Shown: positions 1-9,431, numbered from the stretch's first letter. The stretch: DNA of 34,453 nucleotides from Promethearchaeota archaeon (GCA_019057775.1 JAHLWT010000161.1:1-34453), one strand, 5' to 3'. The notes: generated from the letters alone by a model not told the origin. A program made the numbers and translations.

Positions 1-148
1 AATACAAGAAACTTAAAAAAGAATAGATAATTGAAAACTTAAAATTTCCTCAATTCACTAAATTATATGTTTAAACGATAATACAAGTTTTTTAAATTAA
101 TTATTATGAATTATTAATTATATTCTGATACTTGAGAGAAAATCTACC

Positions 149-970
149 ATGCCAGAAGAAAAGAAAGAAAACAATGAATCAAATAATGACATTCAGCAAG
201 AAATATCCTCTGATGAATCAAATAATCCCGAAGTAATTCCTGAAATCGTTATTGAGACTGAAGAAATCAAACGATTAGAGGAAAAAGAGCACTATGAATT
301 AGAATATTTTTCAAAAGATAAGGTTCTTGAAGAAAATAAGCAACTTGGAGAAGATTTGAAGAATATTAAAGAAAAAGTAGCAAAACTACAAATAGATAAT
401 GCTGATTCTAAGAAGAAGTTCATGCACCTCCAAGCGGAATTTGAAAACGCTCAAAAACGATGGAACAAAAATCGGCAGAATTTAAGGATTGATTATACGG
501 CTTCTGTTCTAAAGAAATTCTTACCTCTCTATGATTCATTTAAAAAAGCCATCGATAACGCAGAGGAAGCTGAGAAGAAAGGGTTGGTAAACTTTTATAA
601 CCAGTTCATGAACGTGTATAAGTCCTATGGGGCTGAACCAATACAAGTTACCATAAATGATCAATTTGATTACTCGAAACATGAAGCATTAAGTTCGTTA
701 GAAAAAGAAGATGTCCCTGAAAATAGTATTGTAGAAGTAATTCAGGATGGATTTAAATATGGCAAAGAAGTTATTCGTTATACTAAAGTCATAGTTTCTC
801 GTAAACCAAAGCCTCCTGAACCTGAAGTTAAAGAAGAAGTAATTGAAGATGTAAAAACTACAGAGGCTTCACTTGAAGATGACAAATCTAAAGAAGAATC
901 AAAAAAGGATAAAACTAAAGAAAAGAAACCAAAGAGAAAGAAGGAAAAGGAGAATAAAAAATCAGATTAA
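149..970 (+). CDS. grpE: GrpE, nucleotide exchange factor of DnaK (Hsp70)
   Basis: GrpE opens the nucleotide pocket of DnaK so that ADP leaves and ATP can rebind; it acts as a cytosolic dimer. The protein is 273 aa. Residues ~1-70 are acidic and low in complexity. A long helix (~60-115) predicted as coiled coil forms the dimer stalk and ends in 'LQAEFENAQKRW'. It is followed by the four-helix region ('LKKFLPLYDSFKKAI') and the beta-wing (~165-215, with 'HEALSS' and 'GFKYGKEVIRYTKVIVS'). The Lys/Glu-rich tail (~220-273) is longer than in bacterial GrpE and looks disordered. The ATG is the only good start and has no obvious Shine-Dalgarno. DnaK and DnaJ are not in the window, so any heat-shock operon must lie upstream or elsewhere. 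Confidence 0.93.
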   Translation: MPEEKKENNESNNDIQQEISSDESNNPEVIPEIVIETEEIKRLEEKEHYELEYFSKDKVLEENKQLGEDLKNIKEKVAKLQIDNADSKKKFMHLQAEFENAQKRWNKNRQNLRIDYTASVLKKFLPLYDSFKKAIDNAEEAEKKGLVNFYNQFMNVYKSYGAEPIQVTINDQFDYSKHEALSSLEKEDVPENSIVEVIQDGFKYGKEVIRYTKVIVSRKPKPPEPEVKEEVIEDVKTTEASLEDDKSKEESKKDKTKEKKPKRKKEKENKKSD

Positions 971-1222
971 AACATTTTTTTGATTTTATCTTTCATATTG
1001 TTTCATTCTGCAACAAATTTCATATAAATTCTTTAACTTTGAAACAAAATAAAAGAAATTGACCACAAACTTAAACTAATTAAGGATTTTTATTTTTTAT
1101 GCGTTAATTTTAAAAATCTAAATCCCTTAAATAATTTTTGTGAAATTTTCGGATTAAAAAAGTAATGCTAAATTTTGAGTATTAGATATTAGAATTTAAA
1201 ACAGCAGAAAAGAGGGTAAAAA

Positions 1223-1654
1223 ATGGGAATGTTAAAAGGGAAAGTCGCCATTATAACTGGCGCAGGTCGTGGTTTAGGTCGAGAAGAGGCTTTAGCTATG
1301 GCAAGAGAAGGATGCAATTTGATTATTAATGATTTAGGTTCTAATTTTGATGGGACTATTATTGGAGTTGAAACTAAAGTTGCTGATAGAGTAGTTGAAG
1401 AGTGTAGAAATCTTGGAGTTAAAGCTGTTGGAAATTATGAGTCTGTCACTAACTTTAAAAAAGCAAAATGCATGATTGATCAAGCAATTTCTGAATTTGG
1501 AAGGTTAGATATTTTAATTAACAACGCTGGAATTCTGAGGGATAAAATGATCTTTAATATGACTGAAGTCGATTTCGATGCCGTTTTTGCGGTTCATATG
1601 AAAGGAACTTTCAATATGACTAGGCTTATATATATATATATGCCCGGGCGTTAA
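1223..1654 (+). pseudogene. Short-chain dehydrogenase, N-terminal half only (truncated)
   Basis: The reading frame begins as a classical SDR of the multifunctional-enzyme-2 / 3-hydroxyacyl-CoA dehydrogenase type. It has the Rossmann motif 'TGAGRGLG' (~12-19), 'INDLGSNFDG' (~35-44), and the conserved 'NNAG' near residue 100 followed by 'DFDAVFAVHMKGTFNMTR'. Family members continue for another ~120-160 residues with the catalytic Ser and YxxxK; here the similarity stops after 'NMTR'. The DNA then runs through a TA-dinucleotide tract (about 1628-1640) into an unrelated gene fragment, and the frame ends after a few non-homologous residues. A GAGGGT Shine-Dalgarno precedes the ATG, so the promoter-proximal part looks like a normal gene. 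Without the catalytic Tyr/Lys the product should be inactive. It may be a real deletion or an assembly joint. Confidence 0.8.
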
Positions 1655-1782
1655 CTAATTTGGAAAACGTCTGTTGGGTTTGTAATGCTCCAATTGATTA
1701 TTCAAAACCGGTTAAACCATATAAGGAAGAAGAAAAAGTAGAGGTTGAAAAAAAGGGAAAAAGTACCTCTCATAAAAAATAA
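1642..1782 (+). pseudogene. 3' remnant of a RING-like/zinc protein gene (paralogue of the 15976-17091 gene)
   Basis: One frame reads ALTNLENVCWVC and then an acidic/basic tail ending TSHKK before a stop at 1780-1782. This matches the end of the membrane RING-like protein further along the window, which reads ALTDLENECWVC with a tail containing KTSHK. Only the last CxxC pair of the eight-cysteine domain is present. There is no start codon and nothing upstream belongs to the gene: the SDR fragment abuts it at the TA tract. It is therefore a stranded 3' end of a second RING-like gene. DNA divergence from the intact copy shows it is an older paralogue and not a recent duplicate. Confidence 0.75.
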
Positions 1783-1982
1783 TGTAATCATTATAACAGT
1801 TTGTTTGTATTCTAAGGATTTCTACCTTACGTTTTAATATCATTTTATTTGTTGTTATTGATTTTTCCTTTACAATATATTTGATTTTTATTAGAATTAA
1901 CCTAAAAGATTAATAGGTTTAAATTGTTATTAAATTTAAGAATCATAAAATATACGAACTAACCGAGGTTATTGATTGAATT

Positions 1983-2237
1983 ATGGCAGAAGAACCGCAA
2001 CTCCCCGCTATTCCAGATATAGGCGAGGTAATGGACCGGAAAAAACGACTTTTTGAAAAAATAACTACAGTCGTTAAATGTGAAGAATGTAAGGAAAAAT
2101 ATTCTCGTGTATTCAAACTAGGGGATTACATCTTTAGAAAAATACCCGAAGAAGAATGCGAAAAGTGTCATAAACTACAATCCTTAACAATAATTGAAAT
2201 CTATTCTGAATGGGTTGATCCTAAAAAAAAGTTATAA
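1983..2237 (+). CDS. Small zinc-ribbon protein, function unknown
   Basis: An 84-aa protein with two CxxC knuckles, 'CEEC' (~34-37) and 'CEKC' (~59-62), separated by about 21 residues. This is the spacing expected of a zinc-ribbon that binds one Zn through four cysteines. The rest is charged, with a Pro-rich N-terminus. No signal peptide or membrane segment is seen. I do not recognise a specific family; small Asgard zinc-ribbons of this kind are often nucleic-acid- or protein-binding adaptors, but nothing in the sequence settles that. The ATG follows a stretch without a clear Shine-Dalgarno. It lies 200 bp downstream of the RING-like gene fragment and convergent to the Pr6Pr gene. Confidence 0.7.
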   Translation: MAEEPQLPAIPDIGEVMDRKKRLFEKITTVVKCEECKEKYSRVFKLGDYIFRKIPEEECEKCHKLQSLTIIEIYSEWVDPKKKL

Positions 2238-2258
2238 CTTGAATAATGTATTTATGTT

Positions 2259-2894
2259 TCAATCTCTCGTTCTTCTTCTATTAGTCGCAATATAAAGACA
2301 TCCTAAAGCAATACCAAATAGGATTAAAATTGAGACATACATAACAAACCCTAAGATGCCGAGTGCGCTGATATTGAAAAAGTAATATAGATAATTACCC
2401 GTAATTGTGCCATGGATAACAGCAAATACAACATAACATAATGGATATATTATCCAATAAGGTAAGTAGTTCCATTTATATTGCACTTTATTTTCTGTCA
2501 ATATCCAATCGACTATGAATGCAATTGGGGTGATATAATGTAGAACTAAATTGCTAAATGCTGCCCATCCCGTAGGGCGATAAAACATCTGTAATAGAAT
2601 TGCAAAGATCACGAATGTTATTGTTATATACAGAGTAAAAGCACCTTTTAGGAGTCCGGTAATCTTTTCAAGGGATTCTGGTTTATTATGCCATATAATT
2701 GCTAAAGTAAACCATATTGTAACTATTAAATTTGTTTGCATAGTGAATGCCTTAAAGCTATTAAACCATTCGAGGATCGGACCATATGTAATAACATAAA
2801 TAAAGGCGCCTGCTATAATAGTAAACCAACTTAATGCAGCAAAAATTATACGATAGATTAAAATACTTTTATCTGATATTGTCCATTCTTTCAT
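2259..2894 (-). CDS. Pr6Pr (FAR-17a/AIG1-like) family membrane protein
   Basis: A 211-aa protein with about six hydrophobic segments. Family-like motifs are the 'FTMQTNLIV' stretch after the second helix (~50-58), a conserved His before a Pro-containing helix ('LHYITPIAFIVDW', ~118-130), and an aromatic, Gly-containing loop ('IHGTITGNYLYYFFN'). This arrangement fits the FAR-17a/AIG1-like and Pr6Pr membrane proteins. Eukaryotic relatives of these (AIG1/ADTRP) are Thr/His-dependent lipid hydrolases; whether this prokaryotic branch shares that activity is unknown. The gene follows meaB on the same strand after a 100-bp gap, so cotranscription with the mutase operon is possible but not evident. 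Confidence 0.65.
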   Translation of the reverse strand: MKEWTISDKSILIYRIIFAALSWFTIIAGAFIYVITYGPILEWFNSFKAFTMQTNLIVTIWFTLAIIWHNKPESLEKITGLLKGAFTLYITITFVIFAILLQMFYRPTGWAAFSNLVLHYITPIAFIVDWILTENKVQYKWNYLPYWIIYPLCYVVFAVIHGTITGNYLYYFFNISALGILGFVMYVSILILFGIALGCLYIATNRRRTRD

Positions 2895-2994
2895 CTTTAG
2901 TATCTCATTAAATAAATTTAGTTACGTTTATAGGCAGAATAATAAAATTTAAACTATTTCTTTTCCACATTTTTATAGTATCGTTAAAATCAGT

Positions 2995-3990
2995 CTATTT
3001 TTCAAGACCTAGCATTTTTATTATTAAGTTTGCCATAGAATAAGGATCTAAGGCCTTTTGGATGGCTTGATTAATATAATGCCCTATATCAGTATTAGTC
3101 TTTAGTAATTCTTCAACTTTTTCAGTCAATTTGTGTTTTAAAATTTGGAGCGTTTCGTTTGTAATTCGATTCTCCAAGTAATTCGAGATGACTCCTGATT
3201 CTTCGAGAAATTTTTTATGTTTTTTAATTAACTCCAGGAGTGTATCGAAGTTTTCGCCTGTTCTTGAATTCACTTTAGTAATTTCTGGTGTCCATTGTTC
3301 TATTTTGGCATATTTTGTACCTAAAACTTTTGAGTCATATTTGTAATTCTTTCTTAATTCTAACATTTGCATGATCTCCGCTACTTTTTTGTCTGATCCG
3401 GGTAAATCCATCTTATTCACAACAAAAATGTCTGTAATTTCCATAATACCAGACTTTATTGCTTGTATATCATCTCCCAATCCTGGAACTAACAGAACCA
3501 CTACTGTATGAGCAGATTTAAAGATGTCTACTTCAGATTGTCCTACACCAACAGTTTCAACAATTATTAAATCACAACCATATACATCTAATATTTTTAT
3601 CACATCTTCAGTTGCTCGAGCGAGGCCTCCCAATTGTCCTCTATTAGCCATACTTCTAATAAAAACATTATTGAGAGAGAAGTGTTGCTTCATACGGATT
3701 CGGTCTCCGAGGAGAGCTCCCCCTGTTAAAGGTGAAGTTGGATCAACACAGATAATACCGACTTTTTTCCCCAATTCAACATAATTTTTAATTAGTGTTG
3801 AAATAAAGGTAGATTTTCCCGTACCTGGAGCCCCTGTAATTCCTAAAATATAAGCTTTACCCGTGTGCTTATAGATCGAATTTATTATATCCTCTGCGGC
3901 ATTTATATCATTTTCAACAATGGTAATTAATCGAGCAGCAGCCCGTGTATTCCCACTTATTAACTTTTGAGTTAATTCAGAATAATCCAT
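2995..3990 (-). CDS. meaB: MeaB/ArgK-type GTPase, chaperone of methylmalonyl-CoA mutase
   Basis: A G3E-family P-loop GTPase that guards B12 loading and protects methylmalonyl-CoA mutase from inactivation. The Walker A motif 'GAPGTGKST' is at ~53-61. Other motifs are 'VDPTSPLTGGALLGDRIRM' (a family hallmark), 'VETVGVGQSE' at the switch region, and 'NKMD' (G4) near 192. A C-terminal helical dimerisation arm follows. At 331 aa it has the usual length. Its start lies 7 bp downstream of the B12-binding subunit gene, in the same minus-strand operon, which supports the assignment directly. Confidence 0.95.
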   Translation of the reverse strand: MDYSELTQKLISGNTRAAARLITIVENDINAAEDIINSIYKHTGKAYILGITGAPGTGKSTFISTLIKNYVELGKKVGIICVDPTSPLTGGALLGDRIRMKQHFSLNNVFIRSMANRGQLGGLARATEDVIKILDVYGCDLIIVETVGVGQSEVDIFKSAHTVVVLLVPGLGDDIQAIKSGIMEITDIFVVNKMDLPGSDKKVAEIMQMLELRKNYKYDSKVLGTKYAKIEQWTPEITKVNSRTGENFDTLLELIKKHKKFLEESGVISNYLENRITNETLQILKHKLTEKVEELLKTNTDIGHYINQAIQKALDPYSMANLIIKMLGLEK

Positions 3991-3997
3991 TATGATA

Positions 3998-4399
3998 TTA
4001 TCTTTTTAAATTGGATTTCACAAATTTTACAATTGTCTTCAAATCTGTTCCAGGACCATGAAAACCTTTTAAACCATGACTTTCTAGGAATTTTTTATCT
4101 TCATCAGGTATAATTCCACCAACCGCAACAAGCACATCATCTATATCATGCTCTTTCAATTTTAGCATGATTAAAGGGCATAACGCATTATGCGACCCTG
4201 ATAACATACTTAACATTACAGCATCGGGATCTTCCTGGATAATAGTATTGACAATATCATCTGGTGTTTGGTGAATTCCTGTGTAAATCACTTCCATCCC
4301 AGCGTCCCTTAATGCTCTAGCTAAGACTTTCGCGCCTCTATCGTGCCCATCTAAACCTGGCTTACAAACTAATACTTTTATTATTCTTTCATCAGTCAT
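3998..4399 (-). CDS. mcmA2: Methylmalonyl-CoA mutase, cobalamin-binding (C-terminal) subunit
   Basis: A 133-aa stand-alone B12-binding domain. The DxHxxG base-off/His-on motif appears as 'DGHDRG' (D17, H19, G22); His19 would be the lower axial ligand of cobalt. 'SMLSGSH' and 'VGGIIPDED' are the other cofactor-contact loops. In most bacteria this domain is fused to the catalytic barrel; the split form seen here is typical of archaea. It lies 14 bp after the catalytic subunit gene and 7 bp before meaB. The complex interconverts methylmalonyl-CoA and succinyl-CoA. No epimerase is in the window. Confidence 0.95.
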   Translation of the reverse strand: MTDERIIKVLVCKPGLDGHDRGAKVLARALRDAGMEVIYTGIHQTPDDIVNTIIQEDPDAVMLSMLSGSHNALCPLIMLKLKEHDIDDVLVAVGGIIPDEDKKFLESHGLKGFHGPGTDLKTIVKFVKSNLKR

Positions 4400-4413
4400 T
4401 TTACATTTTCCCC

Positions 4414-6078
4414 TTAAAATATTGAATCTTCAAAATAGGTTCCAAATACTTCTTTTAATGAATTCATAATTTCTCCTATGGAAGCATATTCCCTTACCGC
4501 ATCCATAATAAATGGCATTACATTTTCAGAACCCTTAGCAGCTTCTTTCAATCTGTCTAATTTTTCTTTTACCTTATCATTATTTCTTCTTTCTTTAAGA
4601 TCATTTAGTTTTCTCATTTGTTCATTCGCAACCTCCTCATCAATTTTTAGGAGAGGGACGCTGCAAGGTTCTCTCTGTTGGAATTGATTTACAGCAACTA
4701 TTGTTCGTTCTCTATTTTCAACTTCTTGTTGATACTTATAAGAAGCATTAGCAATTTCTTTTTGAAAGAAATTAGCTTTTATTGCTGGAATCACTCCACC
4801 CATTTCTTCTATCCTTTGAAAATAATTTTCTGCTTCTTCTTCCATCTTGTTCGTGAGCCATTCAACATAGTAAGACCCCGCTAATGGATCAACTGTATCA
4901 GTAACACCTGACTCATGAGCAATTATCTGTTGTGTTCTTAAAGCAATTTTTACCGCATTTTCTGTAGGGAGACATAAAGCCTCGTCGAATGAATTAGTAT
5001 GTAAGGATTGTGTGCCTCCTAAAATGGCAGCTAAACCTTGTAGGGTTACTCTTACAATGTTATTTTCAGGTTCTTGAGCCGCTAATGAAACTCCTGCTGT
5101 TTGGGTGTGAAATCTAAGTCTCATTGATTCGGGTTTCTTTGCACCATATTTATTTTTCATTCTCTTTGCCCAAATTCGCCTTGCTGCACGATATTTACAG
5201 ACTTCTTCAAAAAAGTTATTATGAGAATTAAAGAAGAACGACAATCGAGGAGCAAAATCATCAATATCAAAACCTCGTTCTAAAGCTGCTTCTACATAAG
5301 CAAAACCATCTGCTAAGGTGAAAGCCAATTCTTGAACTGCTGTGGATCCTGCTTCTCTAATATGATATCCACTAATGCTAATGGTATACCATTGTGGAAC
5401 ATATTTAGTGCAATACTCAATGGTGTCAATTATAATTCTCATTGATGGTTCTGGAGGAAAAACCCATGATTTTTGAGCAATATACTCTTTTAAAATATCA
5501 TTTTGAATAGTTCCTCTCAACTGTTCTGGAGTATGACCTTGTTTTTCCGCAGTCACGATATATAACGCTAATAATATAGATGCTGGTGCGTTGATTGTCA
5601 TCGACGTGCTTATTTTTGAAAGATCAATTCCATCGAATAATGTTTCCATATCCTCCAAAGAATCTATAGCAACTCCCTCTTTTCCAACTTCTCCTAGCGC
5701 TTTTTCATCTGTCGCTTCAATTCCATAAATTGTATGCAAACTAAAGGCAACACTTAATCCAGTATTCCCATGTTCAATTAGAAATTTATAACGATTATTA
5801 GTTTGCTCAGCTGTCCCAAACCCAGCAAATTGTCTCATTGTCCACAATTGCCCCCTATACATATTCGGATAAGCACCCCGAATAAATGGATATTGCCCAG
5901 GAAATCCTAAATCCCGTTCATAATTTAAATCTTTTACATCATTAGGAGTATATAATCTCTTAATTTCTATATTTGAGAGATTTTTGTAACTTTTTTGGTG
6001 TTCTTTCTTTAATGGGATGGATTTTTCCCATTTTTCCATATTTTCTTTTATCTTATCGAATTCAGTCATAAAAACCAT
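4414..6078 (-). CDS. mcmA1: Methylmalonyl-CoA mutase, catalytic (N-terminal) subunit
   Basis: A 554-aa TIM-barrel subunit that holds the acyl-CoA substrate and pairs with the separate B12 subunit. Diagnostic stretches are 'YPFIRGAYPNMYRGQLWTMR' near 65, 'GNTGLSVAFSLHT' (~105-117), 'TINAPASILLALY' (~161-173), 'ISISGYHIREAGSTAVQELA' (~234) and 'RLRFHTQTAGVSLAAQEPENN' (split barrel, ~320). 'GTQSLHTNSFDEAL' and 'DPLAGSYYVEWLT' follow. It is the first gene of the mcmA1-mcmA2-meaB operon, so the 240 bp upstream, shared with a divergent redox gene, should hold the operon promoter. A second in-frame ATG three codons in (at 6069) is an alternative start. Confidence 0.95.
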   Translation of the reverse strand: MVFMTEFDKIKENMEKWEKSIPLKKEHQKSYKNLSNIEIKRLYTPNDVKDLNYERDLGFPGQYPFIRGAYPNMYRGQLWTMRQFAGFGTAEQTNNRYKFLIEHGNTGLSVAFSLHTIYGIEATDEKALGEVGKEGVAIDSLEDMETLFDGIDLSKISTSMTINAPASILLALYIVTAEKQGHTPEQLRGTIQNDILKEYIAQKSWVFPPEPSMRIIIDTIEYCTKYVPQWYTISISGYHIREAGSTAVQELAFTLADGFAYVEAALERGFDIDDFAPRLSFFFNSHNNFFEEVCKYRAARRIWAKRMKNKYGAKKPESMRLRFHTQTAGVSLAAQEPENNIVRVTLQGLAAILGGTQSLHTNSFDEALCLPTENAVKIALRTQQIIAHESGVTDTVDPLAGSYYVEWLTNKMEEEAENYFQRIEEMGGVIPAIKANFFQKEIANASYKYQQEVENRERTIVAVNQFQQREPCSVPLLKIDEEVANEQMRKLNDLKERRNNDKVKEKLDRLKEAAKGSENVMPFIMDAVREYASIGEIMNSLKEVFGTYFEDSIF

Positions 6079-6320
6079 TTCTAACTATAAAAAAGATTAA
6101 TAATAAAATTACTTTGTATTGTTTAATCTCCAAATAGATAAGAGTTTGAAATTATATTAATTTTTTTTATAGAACTTTTCAGTTATAACCTCTTAATTAA
6201 TGTGTAAATATTGGAATTGTTTCAATTAATCTTATTTATGTTATTTAATACTATTTTAATTGAATTACTAAAATTCTTCATTATAAATTATAAAATACAT
6301 TAACTATTTTGTAAAAGATC

Positions 6321-7061
6321 ATGGCTAATAAAATAATTTTTCTTGGTTGTTTAAGTAATAAGAACTACCAATCGTCGTGTAAAAACGCCATAAAGATTAT
6401 TCAATTCCTTGATGATGATTTCCATGTTATTGACGATCCTCCTTGTTGTGGGGCTCTCGCTTATAATATAACTCCTGATGAGATAATGATAAAGCATGTT
6501 GAGTTTGTTAATGAGTGGTTTAAAAGGAATAATGTAGATGAGCTTGTTACTACATGTGCTGGATGTTATTCTTATTTCATTCGTTATTATACTGAATTTT
6601 TAGGCTCTGAATTTAAAGTTAAAGTACAACATTTACTCCAATTGATGGCTAAGCCTGAAAATTTAAAAAAGTTAAATTTACGGCATTCTGGAAAAAAATT
6701 TAAAGTAAACTATCATGATGCATGTCATCTACGAAATTCATCCGTTCCAATAATGGAAGAACCGAGAATAATATTAGATGCAATTGAGAATATTCAACTA
6801 AACGAACTAGATTTTAACAAAAAAAGTAGTCTATGTTGCGGAGCAGGTGGAGGAGTTTATTCAATTTTCAAAGAAAATAGTGATTTTAGTGCCAAAGCTA
6901 TTTTTGAAAATATGAATAAGAGTAAAACCTTACTTACTGCTTGCCCATTTTGTTATACTGCATTGAAACGCATAAAAAAAATAAATCAAATAAAAAAAAA
7001 CGTTTTCAAATTTGAAGATTTTATTGTTAATTTAATGGAAGGAGCTGATCAACTCAAGTGA
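6321..7061 (+). CDS. CCG-domain iron-sulfur protein (HdrB / LutA-like)
   Basis: A 246-aa protein with two cysteine-rich CCG units. The first includes 'DPPCCGALAYN' (~44-54) with 'TTCAGCYSYF' (~78-87); the second includes 'HDACHLRNSS' (~132) with 'SLCCGAGGG' (~172-180) and 'TACPFCY'. CCG domains bind unusual 4Fe-4S clusters in heterodisulfide reductase HdrB and in the LutA subunit of lactate utilisation proteins. The stop codon overlaps the start of the next gene (4-bp GTGA overlap), so the two are translationally coupled and probably form one complex. The partner carries LUD and ferredoxin domains, which argues for a LutA-like role in electron transfer or organic-acid oxidation over a true methanogen HdrB. 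Confidence 0.85.
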   Translation: MANKIIFLGCLSNKNYQSSCKNAIKIIQFLDDDFHVIDDPPCCGALAYNITPDEIMIKHVEFVNEWFKRNNVDELVTTCAGCYSYFIRYYTEFLGSEFKVKVQHLLQLMAKPENLKKLNLRHSGKKFKVNYHDACHLRNSSVPIMEEPRIILDAIENIQLNELDFNKKSSLCCGAGGGVYSIFKENSDFSAKAIFENMNKSKTLLTACPFCYTALKRIKKINQIKKNVFKFEDFIVNLMEGADQLK

Positions 7062-8359
7062 GCAATACTGGAAAAGAACTATTTGAAGAATTAAAGGCGC
7101 GAGTCAATAAATTAAATGAAGAGAATAGCCCTGAAAAAAAATATTGGGATGTATGGAAATTAGGTTGCATTATGAAAACAAAGCAACTGGATTTAAGAAA
7201 ATCTTATGATGACACTAGTCGAGAATACATAGACAAATATAGAGAACAACTAATAGAAATGAGAGAAAAAGTTTTCGAAAATATTGATTCATTTGTAGAA
7301 AAATGTATAAACGTTATGCGTAACACTAATAATTTTAGAGTTTATTATGCTGAAACTAATAAAGAAGCTCAAAAAATTCTCATGGATGAACTTGGAGATA
7401 ATAAAATCATCTATAAATCAAAATCCAATGAGGCAAAAGATATTGGGATAATTGAAGCCTTAAAGAATAATGATATAACTATTAAAGAAACAGATTTAGG
7501 TGATGTCCTTGTTCAATTATTTGATTATAAACTACCTAGTTTTCAGATCGGACCAGGAGCTCATTTTCAAATCGATGAGATTATTGCAAAAATCAAGGAA
7601 GTTCATGGCGTAGAACTCGAGCCAACTCCAAGTGCTATTGTCGATTATTATAGAAAAACATATCGAAAAGAACTATTAAATGAAGTAAAAATATCATTAA
7701 CCTCTGCTAATGCAATTTCAGCTGAGGAGGGGACTATTGTACTCGGTGAAAATGAAGGAAATATAAGTTTATTGACAAGAGCAACTGATAAGCATATTGT
7801 GGTATGTGGGATTACTAAGATTGTCCCCTCGATATTAGATGCAGTACTTGTGGCTAGAATACAATCGAGAATTAATAATGTTCCTTTTGCATATATCAAT
7901 CTTATCTCGAGTCCCTCCTGTTCGTCTGATATTAGAGGAATTAATGTTCTAGGGATGTATGGTGCTAAAGAAGTAGTGATTATTCTCGTAGATGAGTGGC
8001 GTAAAAAAGCCATGATTGAGAATCCAATTTACAGAGAGTTTTTGAAATGCATTAATTGTGGAAGTTGTAATTATGTCTGCACCGCTTCAAGAGCTTTTGG
8101 TAATATTTTTGCATCTAAATATGGATGGGGGGCAATTGCTATTATTAGAGATTACATTCATAATGGAGTCAAGGCTGCAGTAGAAGATGGTTTATTTCTT
8201 TGTACTGGATGTGAAAATTGTTATCATTGGTGTCCTGTGTCAGTAAATCTAGGAGAGATCATGAAATCGATAAAGAAGGAAGCAGTAAAAGAAGGATTAT
8301 GCCCTCCTCCACTAAAACAATACCAGGAGAAAATCCTTAAGGATAAAAACCCTTTTTAA
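7058..8359 (+). CDS. LUD-domain protein with two 4Fe-4S ferredoxin motifs (LutB-like)
   Basis: A 433-aa protein starting at GTG within the stop of the preceding gene. Residues ~60-310 form a LUD (LutB/LutC) domain with 'SANAISAEEGTIVLGENEGN' and 'HIVVCGITKIVPSILDAV'. The C-terminal part (~328-400) has two CxxCxxxC-type ferredoxin clusters, 'CINCGSCNYVC' and 'CTGCENCYHWC'. LutB proteins work with LutA in an electron-transfer complex that oxidises L-lactate or related organic acids; the actual donor and acceptor here are unknown. Start choice is fixed by the GTGA overlap. Confidence 0.87.
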   Translation: MSNTGKELFEELKARVNKLNEENSPEKKYWDVWKLGCIMKTKQLDLRKSYDDTSREYIDKYREQLIEMREKVFENIDSFVEKCINVMRNTNNFRVYYAETNKEAQKILMDELGDNKIIYKSKSNEAKDIGIIEALKNNDITIKETDLGDVLVQLFDYKLPSFQIGPGAHFQIDEIIAKIKEVHGVELEPTPSAIVDYYRKTYRKELLNEVKISLTSANAISAEEGTIVLGENEGNISLLTRATDKHIVVCGITKIVPSILDAVLVARIQSRINNVPFAYINLISSPSCSSDIRGINVLGMYGAKEVVIILVDEWRKKAMIENPIYREFLKCINCGSCNYVCTASRAFGNIFASKYGWGAIAIIRDYIHNGVKAAVEDGLFLCTGCENCYHWCPVSVNLGEIMKSIKKEAVKEGLCPPPLKQYQEKILKDKNPF

Positions 8360-8405
8360 TAAATTGGGTGATATTAAAAATATATAGAGAAGAAGTTAAA
8401 AGAAA

Positions 8406-9296
8406 CTATTTTGATTGATTTAAAATAAATTCTCCTAGTTTTCCTAACTTCTTAACTTCCTCATATAAGTTAGGAGATTTATCTTCTAAGAACTCCTTAA
8501 AAAGGTCCCAATTTTCTTTTTTTTCTTCAGGGGTTCCCTTTATAATCATCTTCATAGCTTCAAAAGAAGTGGGGTAGATTAACTCATCATTAACTCTATT
8601 TCCATACTTAGATAGTACAAATAAATAATAATCATTCAAATCCTCCGGATTTAATACATTCGGAGGTTTATTTCCATCCCCAGCTCGCCTCCCTCGTAAC
8701 ATCCTTGTATCAACTTGCATTGGGAGTATCATGTTTACATTAATATTTTCCTTTTTATACTCTGTTGCTAGTTCTCTTTGTAATCCTACGACTCCATATT
8801 TCGATGCAGTATAAGATGAAAAGCGCCCCATGACGGTTGGGTACACAGAACTTCCAGTTATTACGAATCTTGCTTTATCTTTTTTATCATCCTTCTTTAA
8901 ATGTGGATATGCTGCTTTAAAAGTGTGAAAAACTCCTATAATATTTACGTTAATGACCATCGCAAATTTCTCTGGATCTACTTCATGAGCACTTGCCATC
9001 CAAGATCTACCGGCATTAGCAATTACACCATTTAATAAGCCTAATTCTTCACTAAATTCATTAAATGTTTTCTCAACTTCTTCATAAATTGTGATGTCCG
9101 CAGTTTTTACAACTATTTTGACTCCTGTACCTAATTCTTCAATTTCTTTCTTTGCATTATTCAATTGCTCCAGAGATCTCGATGTTAAACCGACATTTGC
9201 ACCCTCTTTGGCACAAGCTAATGCAACTGCTCTTCCAATACCTCTTCCGGAACCAGTTATAACTACATTCTTATCTTGTAACAACATAATCTTCAA
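8406..9296 (-). CDS. Short-chain dehydrogenase/reductase (SDR), intact
   Basis: A Rossmann-fold NAD(P)-dependent oxidoreductase. The nucleotide motif 'TGSGRGIG' is at ~14-21, 'NAGRSWM' at ~93, a Ser in 'VITGSSVYP' at ~145, and the catalytic YxxxK in 'YTASKYG' at ~161-167. At 296 aa it is a little longer than classical SDRs, with extra residues near the substrate lid. The substrate cannot be told from the sequence. Two starts are possible: residue 1 and Met4 ('MLLQDKNV'); most SDRs would begin near Met4. It is convergent with the LUD gene (46-bp gap). Confidence 0.88.
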   Translation of the reverse strand: MKIMLLQDKNVVITGSGRGIGRAVALACAKEGANVGLTSRSLEQLNNAKKEIEELGTGVKIVVKTADITIYEEVEKTFNEFSEELGLLNGVIANAGRSWMASAHEVDPEKFAMVINVNIIGVFHTFKAAYPHLKKDDKKDKARFVITGSSVYPTVMGRFSSYTASKYGVVGLQRELATEYKKENINVNMILPMQVDTRMLRGRRAGDGNKPPNVLNPEDLNDYYLFVLSKYGNRVNDELIYPTSFEAMKMIIKGTPEEKKENWDLFKEFLEDKSPNLYEEVKKLGKLGEFILNQSK

Positions 9297-9431
9297 TGAA
9301 AATTATCTAAACAATAAATTATATCTTTATTAGAATAAAAATACGAATACAATTTTAAAGTTGTAGTAAACCTTTTCAATAAGAAAATAGGTAAGATTAC
9401 TGAGCTACTTTCTCTGTAATTGTTTAATAAG

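Noticed and set aside
7648..8013. Minus-strand 121-codon frame inside the LUD gene
   Set aside because: Antisense shadow of a well-conserved coding region; no motif or start signal.
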